This document shows, in pieces, positions 8,587 through 17,421 of a stretch of DNA of 64,000 nt. How positions within the stretch are numbered: the stretch's first letter is position 1; every line of letters starts with the position of its first letter. The notes under the pieces are model-generated. The model saw only the letters and a list, made by a program, of their open reading frames with translations. It did not search any database and was not told the origin of the DNA. The stretch is from [Clostridium] citroniae WAL-17108 (lineage in GTDB: Bacteria; Bacillota; Clostridia; Lachnospirales; Lachnospiraceae). Both the position numbers and the translations under genes were made by a program. The stretch lies in the NCBI RefSeq assembly GCF_000233455.1, contig NZ_JH376422.1:125817-189816 (forward strand), given 5' to 3'.

Positions 8587-9063
8587 TTACAGCACAACAA
8601 GTGCATGTCTCACCGAATTTATTTCTAATTTTCCGTTTTCCCCATAAAAGAAAATGGTCCTGCCGTAATTCTTTCCCGTATCCTGGGCCATGAGAGGTAT
8701 GCCCTTCCTGGCCAGGCTGAGTTTCACGGCCTCCGTATTTTTTTCTCCAATATCCATATGGATGTTGGATGATGAGAACATCCTGGCTCCACCTGCGATC
8801 TTGGCTACCAGCATATTTTTCCTGGCTCCCCGGCCCACCATTTCCTTTACCAGTTCATAGACGCCTTCATCCGCAAATTTATATGCATTTTCTTTGTTGG
8901 CCGCATACTCCCTTCCGGGGAGTATGATATGGGCCATACCTGCAATCCTTTTTTGGGGATCATAAAGGCAGATACCAATACAGGAGCCCAGGGCATAGGA
9001 GACCAGCACCTGGTTTCCTGATACGACTTTTCCATCTGCAATCCCAACTACAATCTTATCCAT
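8587..9063 (-). CDS. cheD: CheD chemoreceptor glutamine deamidase
   Basis: A 158-residue CheD: nucleophile Cys28 in LGSCIGICLYDP and His45 in MAHIILPG are in the expected places. The position six residues before the Cys, which is Thr in the Thermotoga enzyme as I recall it, is Ser here. CheD deamidates receptor glutamines and forms a complex with CheC. The gene follows cheC with a four-base gap, as in Bacillus-type operons. Confidence 0.93.
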   Translation of the reverse strand: MDKIVVGIADGKVVSGNQVLVSYALGSCIGICLYDPQKRIAGMAHIILPGREYAANKENAYKFADEGVYELVKEMVGRGARKNMLVAKIAGGARMFSSSNIHMDIGEKNTEAVKLSLARKGIPLMAQDTGKNYGRTIFFYGENGKLEINSVRHALVVL

Positions 9064-9067
9064 GGCG

Positions 9068-9679
9068 CTACTCCCTGAGTCTGTGAAGCATGATCCCCAA
9101 ATCCTCCTGCTCCGGAAGGAACAGTATGTGGCCCCTGTAGGCCTTGCCCGACATTTGGAACCGGTTCTCTATGAGCAGGATATCATCACTTACGATCACC
9201 CAGTGGGACAGTGGATAGCTCAGGATCGCCCCTGCCATGTCGATACACAGTTCAGGCACTGACACATCCATCTCTATATTCATAAATTGAGACAGGGCGC
9301 GGATATAGGAACCGCACATGATATTGCCCAGCTCGCAGACCAGGGATGTCTCCATCTCATCCATCTCCATGATCCTTTGCGCTCTCCTGCCCAATATGGC
9401 CTCTATTACGGCATTTGTAAAGGTTTCGCTGAGCATAAACAGGAAGATCCCCTTCATCTGTCCCGTCACCTCCACCAGAATCCCTGTCTGCAGTTCCTCC
9501 GGCTGTCCCAGAACACGGCAGACCTCCTGATAGGACAGGACCTTAAGTGCCGGTATCTCCAGTTCAATGGGCTGGTCCATCATCTGCGACAGGGAGGTGA
9601 CTGCATTTCCAGCTCCTATATTTCCAATTTCCATTAATATATCCTTTGATATCTCATCCAACTCCCTGTAAGTCTCCAT
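9068..9679 (-). CDS. cheC: CheC-family CheY-P phosphatase
   Basis: A 203-residue CheC with both phosphatase helices: D/S-x3-E-x2-N occurs as DILMEIGN near residue 13 and again as SLVCELGN in the second half. It removes phosphate from CheY and binds CheD. Both active sites look intact, unlike CheX or FliM-type relatives with only one or none. Flanked by the chemoreceptor gene and cheD in one operon. Confidence 0.93.
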   Translation of the reverse strand: METYRELDEISKDILMEIGNIGAGNAVTSLSQMMDQPIELEIPALKVLSYQEVCRVLGQPEELQTGILVEVTGQMKGIFLFMLSETFTNAVIEAILGRRAQRIMEMDEMETSLVCELGNIMCGSYIRALSQFMNIEMDVSVPELCIDMAGAILSYPLSHWVIVSDDILLIENRFQMSGKAYRGHILFLPEQEDLGIMLHRLRE

Positions 9680-9702
9680 CCCCTTGCCTCTCCTTTATAT
9701 CC

Positions 9703-11382
9703 CTATAATTCAAAGCGTTCCACCAGCTCCTTGAGTATCTGGGCCTGTGCGGAAAGCTCCTCGCTGGCTGCCGCGCTTTCCTCCGATGTGGCTGAATTGC
9801 CCTGGACGATCTCCGAAATAAGTTCCACACTTTTCCGGATCTGGCTGATAGCCTCAGCCTGCTGTATGGACAGCCCTGAGATCTTATCCATCTCCCTGTT
9901 AACGGTCCTGGCCCCTTCCACGGAATCCTTTAATGTCCGGGCCGTTGCATTGACCGCGTCCATACCATCCCTTGCGGCCTCCGAATTCTTTTCCACCAGT
10001 TCCGCGGTAAGCTTGGACGCCCCCGCAGTCTTGGAAGCAAGACGTCTGACCTCTTCCGCCACAACGGAAAAGCCCCGGCCGGCCTCCCCGGCCCTGGCAG
10101 CTTCAACCGAAGCATTCAGGGCCAAAATATTGGTCTGGAACGCTATATCCTCAATCTGCCTGACGATCCCTGTGATCTCCCCGGAATTTTTCTTAACCTG
10201 CCCCATGGATTCCATCAGGGAAGCCATCTGCTCCTCGCACTCTCCCAGCCTGTGACCCACGGATGCGGCCAGACGGCTGGAGGCAACTGCGCTGTCCGCA
10301 TTATTCCTTACGCTCTCTGCGATCTCATTAATGCTCACTGCCAACTCTTCCACGGAGCCTGCCTGCTCCGATGCGCCTTGTGCCAGGGCCTGGGCATTGT
10401 TGGACACCTGCTCCGCTCCCAGGGATACCTGCTCCGCGCTACTGTTGATCTGATAAATGGAATTACGCAAAAGACGGCTGATCTCACTGAGCCCATTGCC
10501 CACCGCAATAAAATCCCCTTTAAACACAACCTCCGGCTGGTAGTTCAGATGACCGCCGCCCAGAGCCGCAAGCCCTCTGCGGATCTCCTCCACATAGTTC
10601 TTCAGAGCCTCTGATGTGCTGCGTATGTCATCGGCCAGCTGTCCCAGTTCGTCCCTGGACTTATATGAAAGTCCGATATCCAGACCGCCATTGGCAATGG
10701 TATTGGCCGCATCCTTTACCTCCCTGATGGGCCTTACAATACTTTTCGTTATGGTAACGCAGATCAGGACGGTAAATGCGATACATACCAGTGAAAGGAG
10801 GAGCAGCATAAACATAATCCTGTGGTTTGCCTCATGCGCCGCAGACATACTGTGCTCCGCGTCCGCCACAGATAAATCCACCACATCGTTGAGAACCGTC
10901 CGCACCGTATTGGCCTGGGGGAGATAACTGTCCACATACTCCTTTAAGACTTCCCTGTTTTCCCCCTCTTCCAGAAGAGACATGATCCTGGTCCTTGATA
11001 CGGCCAGCTTCTGGAACTCTTCCTGCAGTTCCTTTACCTTTTCCGGTGCAGTGATATAACCGGTGGAAAGCTGGGTCAGAGCAGCCTCCTCCGATTGGAT
11101 CAGCTCTTTTGTATTCTCAAGATATCTATCTTCATCCACCAGCTCATCGGTGGCTGCCATCAGGACTATATTCCGGTCCACCGCACGCAGGTTTGCAATC
11201 ATGCGCAGGGAGGACTGTACATTGGCAAACGGCTCATTGTAGAGCCGGTCCATTCTGGAGGACACGGACTCTATGTTAAAAAGCGCCGTCACAACCGTGA
11301 TAATATAGAGAATGATAATGGATATGAAAGCCACTGCCATTTTCTTGCCTGTCTTATAATTCTTGAACCGTTCCCTCATCAT
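9703..11382 (-). CDS. Methyl-accepting chemotaxis protein inside the che operon
   Basis: About 559 residues: a membrane segment near the start, a four-helix-bundle-type extracellular domain, a second membrane segment ([18 protein letters not shown]), HAMP, and a long cytoplasmic signalling coiled coil whose hairpin tip ([20 protein letters not shown]) is typical. No C-terminal pentapeptide tether for CheR is visible. An in-frame start at 11418 would overlap cheY; the ATG at 11382 has GGGGAT seven bases upstream and is preferred. It probably feeds the CheA encoded in the same operon; the ligand is unknown. Confidence 0.93.
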   Translation of the reverse strand: MMRERFKNYKTGKKMAVAFISIIILYIITVVTALFNIESVSSRMDRLYNEPFANVQSSLRMIANLRAVDRNIVLMAATDELVDEDRYLENTKELIQSEEAALTQLSTGYITAPEKVKELQEEFQKLAVSRTRIMSLLEEGENREVLKEYVDSYLPQANTVRTVLNDVVDLSVADAEHSMSAAHEANHRIMFMLLLLSLVCIAFTVLICVTITKSIVRPIREVKDAANTIANGGLDIGLSYKSRDELGQLADDIRSTSEALKNYVEEIRRGLAALGGGHLNYQPEVVFKGDFIAVGNGLSEISRLLRNSIYQINSSAEQVSLGAEQVSNNAQALAQGASEQAGSVEELAVSINEIAESVRNNADSAVASSRLAASVGHRLGECEEQMASLMESMGQVKKNSGEITGIVRQIEDIAFQTNILALNASVEAARAGEAGRGFSVVAEEVRRLASKTAGASKLTAELVEKNSEAARDGMDAVNATARTLKDSVEGARTVNREMDKISGLSIQQAEAISQIRKSVELISEIVQGNSATSEESAAASEELSAQAQILKELVERFEL

Positions 11383-11399
11383 TTTTATCCCCGCAATCT

Positions 11400-11765
11400 T
11401 TATGAATTCAGATGGCAATCCACAACCCGCATAAATTCATCCGCCTTAAAAGGCTTGACGATAAAATCCACCGCACCTGCAACCAATGCCCTTTGGATCA
11501 TCATCTCCTGCCCCACTGCCGAGCACATCACGATCCTGGTCCCCGGTTCTTTTGCCAGCATCTCCTCCAGGACCTCCAGGCCGGACTTGCCGGGCATGGT
11601 GATGTCAAGAAGGACCAGATCGGGCTTTACCTGCCTGAACACAGCCATGGCCTCTTCTCCGTCCTGTGCCTCAGACACATCCTGATACCCGCCTTCGTTC
11701 AGTATTTTGCGGATTATCTTTCTCATAAACATTGCATCATCTACAATTAATATCCGTTTATCCAT
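11400..11765 (-). CDS. cheY: CheY chemotaxis response regulator
   Basis: A 121-residue stand-alone receiver: acidic pair in IVDDAMF, phosphoacceptor Asp in [10 protein letters not shown], Thr/Ser region VMCSAVGQ and Lys in IVKPFK. Receives phosphate from CheA and binds the flagellar switch. No flagellar genes are in the window, so the output lies elsewhere in the genome. Sits between cheR and the chemoreceptor. Confidence 0.95.
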   Translation of the reverse strand: MDKRILIVDDAMFMRKIIRKILNEGGYQDVSEAQDGEEAMAVFRQVKPDLVLLDITMPGKSGLEVLEEMLAKEPGTRIVMCSAVGQEMMIQRALVAGAVDFIVKPFKADEFMRVVDCHLNS

Positions 11766-11817
11766 ATGGTCCCCTTTTATCCCTTCCTATTTTACAGGTT
11801 TTTATTGAACAGGCTCT

Positions 11818-12648
11818 CTATTTTACAGGCTTTTTATAAACAGCCGGATATACCGCCTCCAGCCTGGTCTCCTCCCTTGATAAAAGCTCCGCATGTCCCA
11901 CCAGCAGATAGCCCCCCGGATTCAGGCAGGCCTCCAGCTGACGGACCAGCCATTCCCTTGAGCGGCGGTCAAAATATATCATTACGTTCCGGCATAATAC
12001 CAGATCGAATTTTTCCGTTCCCGGCGCTGTCTCCATAAGATTATGGCGTCTGAACCGTATATTATACCTGAGCCGTTCTTCCACCTCAAAGGTGTTCTCC
12101 TCCCGGACCCGGCAATATTTTCTCTGCCATGACTCCGGCAGGCACTCCATCTCCTTAATGGGATAGATCCCCTGCTCCGCCTTTCTCAAGGCTTCGCCTG
12201 AAATGTCCGTGGCCAGCATACGGATACCGGGCATGCGTCCGCCCTTTTCCTTAAGTTCCTGGATCAGCATGGAAACCGAATACACCTCCTCGCCGGTAGA
12301 ACATCCTGCACTCCAGATGTTACAGACGCCGCAGCTCCGGTTCTCAAACAGTTCCGGCAGTATTTTCTGCCCCAATACAGTAAAATGGGCCGGCTCCCTC
12401 ATAAAGTATGTATAATTGGTGGTAAGCCGGTTCACCATCTCACCGGCCATAATACCGGTCCTGTCGTTCTTCATCAGCTCCATATATCTGGCAAAGGAAG
12501 TAATTCCCCGCCGCTCCAGTTCCCTGGCCAGCCTGCATTCGATCAGGACCTGCTTTTTTTCCAGGTTAATACCGTAGTGTTCCCTGATATATGTTACAAT
12601 TTCATCAAATTCCTTTGCATTCAGTCTGATCACTCTGATTTCTCCCAT
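11818..12648 (-). CDS. cheR: CheR chemoreceptor methyltransferase
   Basis: A 276-residue CheR: an N-terminal helical domain (YGINLEKKQVLIECRLARE) and a SAM-binding domain with IWSAGCSTGEEVYSV and LVLCRNVMIYF. It methylates receptor glutamates. Its start overlaps the end of the small CheW-like gene by 19 bp. No methylesterase CheB is found anywhere in this operon, so removal of methyl groups must be encoded elsewhere or be done differently. Confidence 0.95.
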   Translation of the reverse strand: MGEIRVIRLNAKEFDEIVTYIREHYGINLEKKQVLIECRLARELERRGITSFARYMELMKNDRTGIMAGEMVNRLTTNYTYFMREPAHFTVLGQKILPELFENRSCGVCNIWSAGCSTGEEVYSVSMLIQELKEKGGRMPGIRMLATDISGEALRKAEQGIYPIKEMECLPESWQRKYCRVREENTFEVEERLRYNIRFRRHNLMETAPGTEKFDLVLCRNVMIYFDRRSREWLVRQLEACLNPGGYLLVGHAELLSREETRLEAVYPAVYKKPVK

Positions 12649-12944
12649 ACTCCCGTGAGTACCCGGACCAATTCCTCCTGATCCCCGTTTTCCTCTCCAA
12701 CCGGTTCCCCGCAGACAGCACAGAGGGCGTCATCCTGTCCGCCCAGTATAAAAGCACAGGAAATCTCATTTCCATTGCCAAGGCAATAAAAAGTCAGAGG
12801 TTTTCCCTCATAAATCAGGACTCCTCCGACATTCCCCGGGGCCCCGGGTACTTTATGTAACTGGGGATGAATGACGATCTCCCGGATGCGGCCTGTTTCT
12901 ACGTACAGTACCCTGTCTCCATCCCTGACAGCCACCAAATCCAT
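12630..12944 (-). CDS. Short CheW-like protein
   Basis: A 104-residue protein that keeps the middle of a CheW fold: a first strand pair (LVAVRDGDRVLYVETGRIREIV), a Pro-rich turn (KVPGAPGNVGGVLIYEGKPLTFY) and little after it. The C-terminal CheW strands are missing, being replaced by an acidic tail. The ATG at 12944 follows GGGAGG at a spacing of eight; an upstream in-frame start would run into the previous gene. Likely an accessory scaffold protein in chemoreceptor arrays, but too diverged to be sure. Confidence 0.7.
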   Translation of the reverse strand: MDLVAVRDGDRVLYVETGRIREIVIHPQLHKVPGAPGNVGGVLIYEGKPLTFYCLGNGNEISCAFILGGQDDALCAVCGEPVGEENGDQEELVRVLTGVWEKSE

Positions 12945-12960
12945 GTGTATGACCTCCCAT

Positions 12961-13347
12961 TTATTCCAATCCCATGGCCAGGGGATCAAGTACAAAAGCC
13001 GGATCATATCCGCCGTCCTCCCCTTCCAGAAGGGCCATTGCCTTCAGATAACGGTTATGGCTGCTCATTACCCCTTCCGGTATCCCATGGATCCGTTCCT
13101 CTCCGATCTCTGCCAGTCCGGCCACTGATTCAGCACCTATTCCAAACCTGAGGTCCCGGCATCTGACAATAATCAGGTAAGGCTGCCCTGTCTCAACCGG
13201 GGGAAACTCCATGCCCCCGCCAACCGCCAGGGGAAGCTCAGGATCGCGCTCACTCATGGCAGATACCCGCTCCACCCACTGCAGTGGAAGAAGGAAGCTG
13301 AAGCCGGCAAGATAAAAGAGAAGATATGAATCCCTTAACCTATCCAT
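12961..13347 (-). CDS. Divergent CheW-like protein, first gene of the che operon
   Basis: A 128-residue protein with a CheW-like N-terminus (LLFYLAGFSFLLPLQWVERV) and C-terminus (GIGAESVAGLAEI, AFVLDPLAM), but the central G-x-I-x-x-R-G-x-x-I-P-V-x-D-L segment of normal CheW is absent. The ATG at 13347 follows AAGGAGAAGGGG. Together with the 104-residue protein it looks as though CheW functions have been split or specialised. First gene of the che transcription unit. Confidence 0.65.
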   Translation of the reverse strand: MDRLRDSYLLFYLAGFSFLLPLQWVERVSAMSERDPELPLAVGGGMEFPPVETGQPYLIIVRCRDLRFGIGAESVAGLAEIGEERIHGIPEGVMSSHNRYLKAMALLEGEDGGYDPAFVLDPLAMGLE

Positions 13348-13447
13348 CCCCTTCTCCTTTCCGCCTGTACGGGCCGCCTTAAATCTTAACACATTATTTA
13401 TATTCTATCATATATGGGAGAGATTTACTATTGTAAAATTCAAAACA

Positions 13448-13479
13448 AAAACAGGCGCCCGCTGTGAGGTCCCTGTTTT
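13448..13479 (-). terminator. Probable terminator after the polysaccharide deacetylase gene
   Basis: On the minus strand AAAACAGG and CCTGTTTT form an eight-base stem with a 16-base loop, followed by a T-rich run (TTTTGTTTTG). It lies 16 bases after the deacetylase stop and before the chemotaxis operon, separating the two units. Confidence 0.55.
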
Positions 13480-13494
13480 GTCCCTGATCCGCAA

Positions 13495-14406
13495 TTATCT
13501 GAACTGAATGGGCTTTGTGTCCCATGTAAGGGGTTCCATTTGGTAATCCTGCAGATGGTCAATGAGATCATCCAGACAGGATGCCGTGCTGTGTACAATG
13601 TCATGGGCCAGAAGCACCACCCGGTGTCTGCCCTGGATCGTCCTTTTTGCATTAGCTATGAGTTCCTCAGGGGAGGCGGGCTTGACCGCGTCCTCAAGGC
13701 TGGCATTCCAGTCAAAATAGGTAAACCCCCTGGCACTCATCCGGTCTATTATCTCCTGCCGGACAGCCCGGTTATAGGAATTAATGCTGCCGCCGGGAAA
13801 TCGGTACAGTTTTATCTCAGCCCCCGTCACCTCCAGGACCGTCCTGTATGCTTCCTGGAAATCTTCCATAAAACAATCCGTGCTCCTGTAGATTTCCTCA
13901 TAGTCATGGCGGTTGCAGTGGATGCCGATGGTATGGCCCTCTGCGGCGATGCGCCGGGCCACCTGGGGATGCCTGCGCACATTCTCTCCCACCAGGAAAA
14001 AGGTGGCCTTTATGTTCCTCGCTTTCAGGACATCCAAAACCGCGTTGGTATTTTCTTCTGACGGCCCATCATCAAAGGTGAGATATATGGTTTTAGGCTG
14101 CTCGCTTTTTTCCTTTTTCCGTTCCCGTATTCCGGCCACGATCATGTCTGCAGCCATTTCCCCCTGGGTTATCACGGTGCCCGGATCCAAAGGGAATGCC
14201 GCCGGCTGTCCTCCTGCCCTGTCCATGCCCGCTGTTCTGTACATACCCGCTGTTCTGTACATGCCCGATGTCCTTTCCCTTCCCATGGAACTCACAGCCG
14301 GCACCGTGAAGATACACACCGACACAACCGTGGATAAGGCCAGCAAGGCCAGCCGTCCGGCAGACCTTTTCCAGCCCTTTGAATATGAATTTCTTCTGTA
14401 CACCAT
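13495..14406 (-). CDS. Polysaccharide (peptidoglycan) deacetylase, NodB domain
   Basis: About 303 residues: a signal anchor, a low-complexity spacer (which includes a repeated MYRTAG unit), then a NodB domain with TFDDGPS (catalytic Asp pair), the metal motif HCNRHDY, the RFPGG motif and the LLAHD-type closing motif. It should remove acetyl groups from GlcNAc or MurNAc outside the membrane, altering lysozyme resistance. The ATG at 14406 follows GAGGGG at a good spacing; a longer frame upstream lacks a site. Confidence 0.9.
   Translation of the reverse strand: MVYRRNSYSKGWKRSAGRLALLALSTVVSVCIFTVPAVSSMGRERTSGMYRTAGMYRTAGMDRAGGQPAAFPLDPGTVITQGEMAADMIVAGIRERKKEKSEQPKTIYLTFDDGPSEENTNAVLDVLKARNIKATFFLVGENVRRHPQVARRIAAEGHTIGIHCNRHDYEEIYRSTDCFMEDFQEAYRTVLEVTGAEIKLYRFPGGSINSYNRAVRQEIIDRMSARGFTYFDWNASLEDAVKPASPEELIANAKRTIQGRHRVVLLAHDIVHSTASCLDDLIDHLQDYQMEPLTWDTKPIQFR
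14228..14263. repeat. 18-bp in-frame tandem repeat in deacetylase spacer
   Basis: Two adjacent copies of CCCGCTGTTCTGTACATA (one mismatch) plus a partial third. Each encodes six residues (Met-Tyr-Arg-Thr-Ala-Gly) in the spacer between membrane anchor and catalytic domain. Confidence 0.8.
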
Positions 14407-14534
14407 ATATGCCCCTCTGAATGTAAAAAGCCCCTGTGCTCCCAGGAACCTGAATGCATCTGAATCTTGCTTTCTGGTTCCCAGCTTACACAGGAGCGGC
14501 ATCAAAATACCATCATTTTTGCATCAAAGTTGCA

Positions 14535-15353
14535 TCATCTGGAAATTTTTAAAAATAACTCGTTGATTCCCTCATAAAAGCCAATGGTCACTATGGTCTT
14601 CTGATCCCCCACCCCGCTGCAGACATACTTGCTGAAATAGGGCGTGGCCTCCATCAGTGGATTATCTGTTTCGTATGGCGTTGGGGCTTCCAATCCCATA
14701 TACTCCGCCCAGTCCCCGGCGATCCGGTCCGGATCCATATTCTCCCAGGTCAGGGGCGTCCTGGCATAGAACTCGTATATTTTCCCGTTATCAGCGTCAA
14801 TATACGCCTCCATGAGCCTGTTTTCCCTGTCCGTGTTCTTCTGTATACTGGCCAGCTCCAGTTTCCAGACCGCCACATTATTCCTGGGTTCCAGCACATC
14901 GATGGCAGAGTACAGGGTGGCGTCATACGCACCGCTGTCCACATTTCTCACTGTATCCGGCAATATTCCCAGTTCCTTCAGGGCAGCCAGCCCCTGGTTG
15001 CAGGTCTCATAAATCTGATAATCCGTGATCTCCTTTCCGGAAGGACCTTTGTGGTTCAGCACAAAAGCATAGGTTCCATCCAGATCACCGTATCCGCTGT
15101 CCCTGGTAAGGGCGTATTGTTCACTTTCGGGAAACATCTGTCTTCCCAGGCTTTCGGACAGGATATAGAGTTTTTCGCCCGGACTCAGGGTATACCGGTA
15201 CCCTTCCCCGTCCGATTCCATGGCCCTGGTGTAAATCTGCCCTAATATGGCCTTATCCCGGTATCTGGCAAAAAGCTCAGGCCCCGCAATGGACAGCAGC
15301 ATGATCAGAACGGTAAATAAAAGAAGGAACAGGCTGAATATCATCTTCCTCAT
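14535..15353 (-). CDS. Membrane-anchored protein of a kinase operon, unknown function
   Basis: A 272-residue protein with one N-terminal membrane segment (IFSLFLLLFTVLIMLLSIAG) and an extracytoplasmic domain. The stretch YIDADNGKIYEFYA resembles the strand-turn-strand of PepSY-type protease-inhibitor or sensor accessory domains, but the match is weak. Its start overlaps the kinase stop in an ATGA, the third such overlap in this operon. It is probably an accessory sensor for the upstream kinase. No family assigned. Confidence 0.75.
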   Translation of the reverse strand: MRKMIFSLFLLLFTVLIMLLSIAGPELFARYRDKAILGQIYTRAMESDGEGYRYTLSPGEKLYILSESLGRQMFPESEQYALTRDSGYGDLDGTYAFVLNHKGPSGKEITDYQIYETCNQGLAALKELGILPDTVRNVDSGAYDATLYSAIDVLEPRNNVAVWKLELASIQKNTDRENRLMEAYIDADNGKIYEFYARTPLTWENMDPDRIAGDWAEYMGLEAPTPYETDNPLMEATPYFSKYVCSGVGDQKTIVTIGFYEGINELFLKISR

Positions 15354-16765
15354 ACGTTCTCCTCCTCTGCCCGGACAGGCAGGACAAAGCTCATGCAGGT
15401 CCCTTTTCCAGGTTCACTCTCTATCTCCAGACGGCTTCCGTGCAGCAGCAGGATCTCTGCGCACAAAGCCAGCCCCAGCCCTGCGCCGTTCCGGCTCCTG
15501 GACCTGGATTTGTCCACCATGTAAAACGCCTTGGTGATCTTTTTCTGCTCCTCCCTGGGGATCCCCACCCCATGGTCCTTTACCTGGAATCGGTATCCCT
15601 CATCCAGCTGCTTGCCGTACACCTCGATCAGCCCCTCCGGCTCCGATGCCTTGCAGGCATTATCCAACAAGTTCATGAGCACGGATTTGATCAGGTTTCC
15701 CTCCGCCCAAACAGTTCCCTCGTCATAGTTAAAATATATCTTCATGCTCTTGTTCAGCACGTACATATCATAGAGGTACAAAAACAGGGATTCCACGGAA
15801 ACCGCTCCAAACTCCGCCCCTCCGTGTCTGGTGACCATGATGTCCAGCAGACGGAAGGACATGGCCTCCAAACGCTTTCCTTCCGTATAGATATAGTTGG
15901 CCGACACAAAACTCTTTTCCTCGTCCAGCTTTCTTGAACGGAGCATGTCGGCATATCCGATAATGGATGTGAGGGGCGTCTTCAGTTCATGGGCAAATGC
16001 AGCCACAAAGTCTTCCCGCGACTGGATCTCATCCTCCAGCTTGTTGATGTTGTCCTCCAGGGCATTGGCCATCTGGTTAAAATCAATGGTGAGCTGTCCC
16101 AGCTCATCGCTGCTGACCTTCCTGGCCCGGTAATGGTAATCCCCGGAAGCCATGCACTTGGTGGCCCGGGTCAGCAGACGGATGGGCCTGGTAAGCAATG
16201 AGGCAATCAGATGCATGATCACGGTGCCGCACACCAGCATCGCAATGGTCACCTGGCGGTAAACGGAGAATCCCAGAGCGCGCTCATGGAACACCTCCGA
16301 CACATCCCTCATGGTTTCCAGGTACAGGACACGGTCCAGGGCGTTCACCGTGGTCCCGGTCTGTATATAATAGCTGCCGCTGCGGCTGACCACCCGGTAT
16401 GACTTGGTGTCAGGACCGGTCTGGTCTAAAAGACGGTTATCGATGTCAAAACCGCTGCTGGCATACAACACGTTCCTCTGTTCATCGGAAAGGCGCAGCA
16501 TACGCCTTGCATTGTGTCCCCCGCTTTCCAGGTTTGAGGCTATCTGTCCCACTGTGGTATCCTGCAGCACATCATATTTGGCAGGCACATTAAGGGCAGC
16601 TGTCTCAAAGGCAAAACGCAGGATACTGCTGTCGTCCAGCGTCTGACTCACTTCCCGCTCCAAAGCGGTTTGGAAAACATAGTTTACAAAATAAAAACCG
16701 CTGAAACCAAATCCCAGGGCCATGACGATCATGGTCCACACAAGGAGTTTAAAGGAAAATTTCAT
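15350..16765 (-). CDS. Sensor histidine kinase
   Basis: A 471-residue kinase: membrane segment at the start, extracytoplasmic sensor region (about 35-165), second membrane segment (IAMLVCGTVIMHLIASLL), HAMP (RPIRLLTRATKCMA), HisKA with His259 in FAHELKTPL, and HATPase with the N-box LLDNACKAS and GAGLGLALC. ATGA overlaps join it both to the regulator before it and to the membrane protein after it. Probably responds to an envelope signal. Confidence 0.94.
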   Translation of the reverse strand: MKFSFKLLVWTMIVMALGFGFSGFYFVNYVFQTALEREVSQTLDDSSILRFAFETAALNVPAKYDVLQDTTVGQIASNLESGGHNARRMLRLSDEQRNVLYASSGFDIDNRLLDQTGPDTKSYRVVSRSGSYYIQTGTTVNALDRVLYLETMRDVSEVFHERALGFSVYRQVTIAMLVCGTVIMHLIASLLTRPIRLLTRATKCMASGDYHYRARKVSSDELGQLTIDFNQMANALEDNINKLEDEIQSREDFVAAFAHELKTPLTSIIGYADMLRSRKLDEEKSFVSANYIYTEGKRLEAMSFRLLDIMVTRHGGAEFGAVSVESLFLYLYDMYVLNKSMKIYFNYDEGTVWAEGNLIKSVLMNLLDNACKASEPEGLIEVYGKQLDEGYRFQVKDHGVGIPREEQKKITKAFYMVDKSRSRSRNGAGLGLALCAEILLLHGSRLEIESEPGKGTCMSFVLPVRAEEENV

Positions 16766-17421
16766 TGAGGCACCTCAAGGCGGTATCCCACTTTGTACAC
16801 CGCCACCAGACTGTTTTCCCATCCCAGTTTTCTTCTCAGCCTCTGCACATGGAGGTCCAGGGTACGGCTGTCCCCTGAGTATTCCCCTTCCCATACCTTT
16901 TCGTACAGTGTCTCCCTGAACAGGGCTACATTTTTATTCCGGATAAACAGGAGCAGGAGCCCAAACTCCTTGTTGGTCAGTACCACCGGCCTTCCGGCCC
17001 TGGTTACCATCCTGGCCTCCACATCCACGGTCACATCCCCCGCCCTCAGAAGGCGTTCCGTCTTGTTGTACCTGCGCAGCACCGCCTCCACCCTGGCAGT
17101 CAGTTCCACCATGTCAAAGGGCTTTACCAGATAATCATCCGCTCCCAGCCGCAGGCCCTTGACCCTGTCCCTCACCTCGTGCTTTGCTGTTATAAAGATC
17201 ACAGGGACCTCCAGGGGGCGTATGTACTCCATGATATCGTAACCATCCACCCCAGGCAGCATCACGTCCAGAAGAATCAGGTCAAAAGATTCACCCTCGA
17301 TCATCTTCAGTGCCGACACACCGTCCTGGACCGCCCTGCAGTGATAGCCCGCAGCTGTCAGATTCATATCGATCAAATCACAGATTGGTTTTTCATCATC
17401 CACTATCAGTACTTTTATCAT
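16762..17421 (-). CDS. OmpR-family response regulator
   Basis: A 219-residue receiver and winged helix: VDDE, phosphoacceptor Asp52 in LILLDVMLPG, VKPFD, and a C-terminal ending VGYRLE. The ATG at 17421 follows GGAG and forms an ATGA overlap with the stop of the upstream FG-GAP-like gene, so it is chosen over a start 21 bases earlier. Partner of the kinase that follows. Confidence 0.95.
   Translation of the reverse strand: MIKVLIVDDEKPICDLIDMNLTAAGYHCRAVQDGVSALKMIEGESFDLILLDVMLPGVDGYDIMEYIRPLEVPVIFITAKHEVRDRVKGLRLGADDYLVKPFDMVELTARVEAVLRRYNKTERLLRAGDVTVDVEARMVTRAGRPVVLTNKEFGLLLLFIRNKNVALFRETLYEKVWEGEYSGDSRTLDLHVQRLRRKLGWENSLVAVYKVGYRLEVPQ

Noticed and set aside
13348..13494. Sigma-D (motility) promoter upstream of the chemotaxis operon
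   Set aside because: A TAAA followed by GATAGAATA occurs on the minus strand, but the match to TAAA-N15-GCCGATAT is poor and no reliable -35/-10 pair could be fixed.
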